Shown here piece after piece: positions 63,601-64,000 of a DNA stretch of 64,000 nucleotides (position 1 is its first letter; every line of letters starts with the position of its first letter). The notes beneath the pieces are model-generated. The model was not told the origin of the DNA. It was given only the letters and a program-made list of their open reading frames with translations, and did no database searches. A program made the position numbers and the translations under genes. This DNA comes from Cheilinus undulatus. Taxonomy: Eukaryota; Chordata; Actinopteri; Labriformes; Labridae. Location: NCBI RefSeq assembly GCF_018320785.1, contig NC_054866.1, positions 29,799,000-29,862,999 on the forward strand. The letters are read 5' to 3'.

Positions 63601-63926
63601 AATAGTGAAGTCTGGATGCTGAGACAAACAGGAAACATGGGCAGTTAATTAACTGAGCTTTTCCCTGGATAAGAAGCTCTCATTGGATTTACTGTTTTTC
63701 TTCTCACTCGCTTGCTACATCTTTAGTTTTATCGGTTCCCTTCTGGTTACATTTTCTCTGTTTCTACTCCTCTTATTCTCCCGTCTTGCAGATACAGTAT
63801 CACTCATGGGCTTAAAAGGGGCTGTGGTAACGCTGCAATGAAGACAGAGAAGCACTCACTCCAGGATGTTGAAGAAGTCAGAGATCTCCTGGTGAATGGC
63901 GCGGTGCCAGTAGGACACAAGCACAT
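45646..63926 (-). CDS. dock10: dedicator of cytokinesis 10 (DOCK-D GEF), C-terminal part
   Basis: In-window exons, 5' to 3': 63860-63926, 63445-63492, 57995-58105, 57432-57544, 57218-57333, 55902-56039, 55639-55800, 55433-55543, 55125-55340, 54957-55014, 53368-53469, 52807-52913, 52594-52716, 52399-52512, 49308-49454, 48968-49178, 48671-48861, 48492-48592, 46072-46210, 45646-45693. They code about 807 residues of a protein that is about 2,150 long in mammals; the rest lies past the right edge. The segment covers the helical region (GKRHIAR, SLPIIRGK-like) and the DHR-2 exchange domain, including [13 protein letters not shown], the loop that expels nucleotide from Rho GTPases in this family. 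[16 protein letters not shown] and MGWAAF identify DOCK10 rather than DOCK9 or DOCK11. It activates Cdc42 and Rac. The last exon gives a short tail, [15 protein letters not shown], unlike the longer mammalian end. Confidence 0.93.
46215..48490 (-). other. dock10 intron
   Basis: No exon was found here. It holds short hAT-like terminal sequences (GGTTCTCGACTGGTGG near 47,770 and a reverse-oriented GGTTGAGAATCA near 46,700), a C run at 47,870 and AT-rich sequence with repeated TTTCCTGGAAA-like phrases at 47,930-48,330. The ORFs in it do not continue the family sequence. Confidence 0.5.
49767..50438. mobile_element. non-autonomous inverted-repeat DNA transposon
   Basis: The left end CAGTACGTTTACATGCA and the right end TGCATGTAAACGTACTG are perfect 17-bp inverted repeats 672 bp apart. 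The interior has no transposase. It lies in the large intron between dock10 exons 52,399-52,512 and 49,308-49,454. Superfamily not assigned; the flanks do not show an obvious target duplication. Confidence 0.75.
50440..52398 (-). other. dock10 intron with repeat remnants
   Basis: No exon was seen. Bases near 51,424 (CTAGTGGTTCTCAGCTAG and then CCCAGGACCCACC) resemble a hAT transposon end. Bases 52,119-52,195 are a Tc1 end listed separately. The remainder is AT-rich. Confidence 0.45.
52119..52200 (+). mobile_element. solitary Tc1 terminal repeat fragment
   Basis: The phrase AGTGCATTCGGAAAGTATTC followed by AGAACCCCTTCACTTTT and GTTATGTAGCAGCCTGATGC is the characteristic end of a common fish Tc1 subfamily. 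No transposase or matching opposite end is near, so only a fragment remains. Confidence 0.7.
54282..54472. mobile_element. short Tc1/mariner-type MITE
   Basis: The left end TACTGTCAAAAGTTTTAGGCA and the right end, read inward on the - strand as TACTACGCAGAACTTTTAG, are imperfect inverted repeats of the AAAAGTTTTAGGCA type seen in mariner-like elements. Both ends recur in the longer copy at 56,655-57,150, including CATCACAGGGCCC just inside the left end. This copy is an internally shortened relative. It lies in a dock10 intron. Confidence 0.65.
56185..56200 (+). promoter_or_regulatory. CTCF-like motif in a dock10 intron
   Basis: CCACCAGGTGGCAGCA matches the CTCF core CCASYAGRKGGCR at every position and continues with the frequent CAGCAG extension. 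It is in non-coding DNA between exons 57,218-57,333 and 55,902-56,039. It could act as an insulator or loop anchor. Occupancy cannot be judged from sequence. Confidence 0.5.
56650..57155. mobile_element. mariner-type non-autonomous element, longer copy
   Basis: The left end AAGTTTTAGGCACGTAGGA and right end AAAAGTTCTGCGCAGTCCTG match the ends of the 54,282 copy. The interior is shared, inverted, with 43,730-44,270. The ORF at 56,702-56,938 is a by-product and has no transposase motif. Confidence 0.62.
58110..58560 (-). other. dock10 intron, unique AT-rich part
   Basis: Nothing beyond AT-rich intronic sequence was recognised between the exon ending at 58,105 and the Tc1 copy at 58,566. Confidence 0.45.
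58566..60038 (-). mobile_element. Tc1/mariner-like transposon, full-length but decayed
   Basis: The ends are imperfect inverted repeats: CAGTGCCTTAAAAAGTTTTC at left; CTGTGGCTATAAAAAATATTC read from the right. Both continue into CTTGGATGTTT. TA flanks both sides (58564-58565, 60039-60040). The length of 1,473 bp is normal for a full Tc1 element. The - strand holds transposase pieces, the clearest at 59,353-59,105 with [13 protein letters not shown], the block around the second catalytic acidic residue. Stops and frameshifts break the gene elsewhere, so it is inactive. It sits in the 5.3-kb dock10 intron. Confidence 0.9.
60045..61390 (-). other. dock10 intron, no exon recognised
   Basis: Several short ORFs occur, but none continues the dock10 sequence; the flanking exons at 63,445-63,492 and 57,995-58,105 join directly in phase ([13 protein letters not shown]). 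Confidence 0.5.
61394..62204. mobile_element. palindromic inverted-repeat element with TTAA ends and mirrored ORFs
   Basis: Two arms of about 270 bp (61398-61670 and 61935-62200) are inverted repeats about 93 percent alike in the part I compared (14 differences in some 200 bases), separated by about 265 bp. Each outer end abuts TTAA (61394-61397 and 62201-62204) and starts with A(G/A)(G/A)-ATACTTCAAAATTTTG. TTAA duplication suggests a piggyBac-type non-autonomous element. Each arm carries the same 64-codon ORF, on the - strand at left and + at right, beginning M(C/Y)RSQLVH and ending VTNLLLR, with an AG before and a GTAACG donor-like site inside. Most differences between the arms change the amino acid, so the ORF does not look selected. 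Confidence 0.75.
62205..63440 (-). other. dock10 intron, right part
   Basis: No exon or recognisable repeat was found. The stretch 62,990-63,020 is (CA)-rich. ORFs here are serine- and cysteine-rich chance frames. Confidence 0.45.
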
Positions 63927-64000
63927 CTGGAAGCAGGTAACAAATGACAGCATGTCAGACATTAGTGTGGATTTATGGAGGTTCCAGTGAAAACTAGGTC

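Overview
The window reads as teleost fish nuclear DNA. The genes are split into many short exons with GT-AG introns, the encoded proteins match vertebrate families closely, and the gaps carry typical fish repeats: Tc1/mariner copies, tRNA-derived SINEs with a 3' A tail, an L1-type LINE fragment and several families of small inverted-repeat DNA elements. No prokaryotic feature, CRISPR array or intact virus was seen.

Layout. Bases 1-9,000 are repeat-rich and hold no gene I can support. From about 9,890 to 21,550 lies a + strand gene for a type II transmembrane serine protease, best matched to TMPRSS4 (cytoplasmic tail, membrane segment, LDLa, SRCR, trypsin domain with intact triad). It converges with mre11 on the - strand (22,240-29,993, 19 coding exons, about 691 residues), the nuclease of the MRN DNA-repair complex. 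mre11 is head to head with cep57 on the + strand (31,139-36,014, 11 coding exons, 493 residues), a centrosomal and microtubule protein. The two start codons are about 1.1 kb apart; between them are a GC box, ETS/ZNF143-like motifs and an unexplained 71-codon - strand ORF. At 39,765-41,714 (-) there is a three-exon gene resembling CCDC195. From 45,646 to the right edge (-) runs the C-terminal part of dock10, a DOCK-D (zizimin) Cdc42/Rac exchange factor: 20 exons, about 807 codons, including the DHR-2 domain. Its 5' part lies beyond the window.

The exon chains were checked by phase: tmprss4 (1,383 nt with the proposed first exon), mre11 (2,076 nt), cep57 (1,482 nt) and the CCDC195-like gene (663 nt) all give uninterrupted reading frames. 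The genes do not form one pathway. MRE11 acts in the nucleus on DNA breaks, CEP57 at the centrosome, DOCK10 at the membrane and cytoskeleton, and TMPRSS4 at the cell surface. The mre11/cep57 pair probably shares promoter elements.

No clear new biological system was found. The items most worth a second look are the 71-codon ORF between mre11 and cep57, a palindromic 0.8-kb element in a dock10 intron whose two arms each carry the same exon-like ORF, a short unusual C-terminus predicted for dock10, and an 87-bp mre11 intron that could be retained without breaking the frame. Gene identities rest on remembered family sequences, not on a database search.
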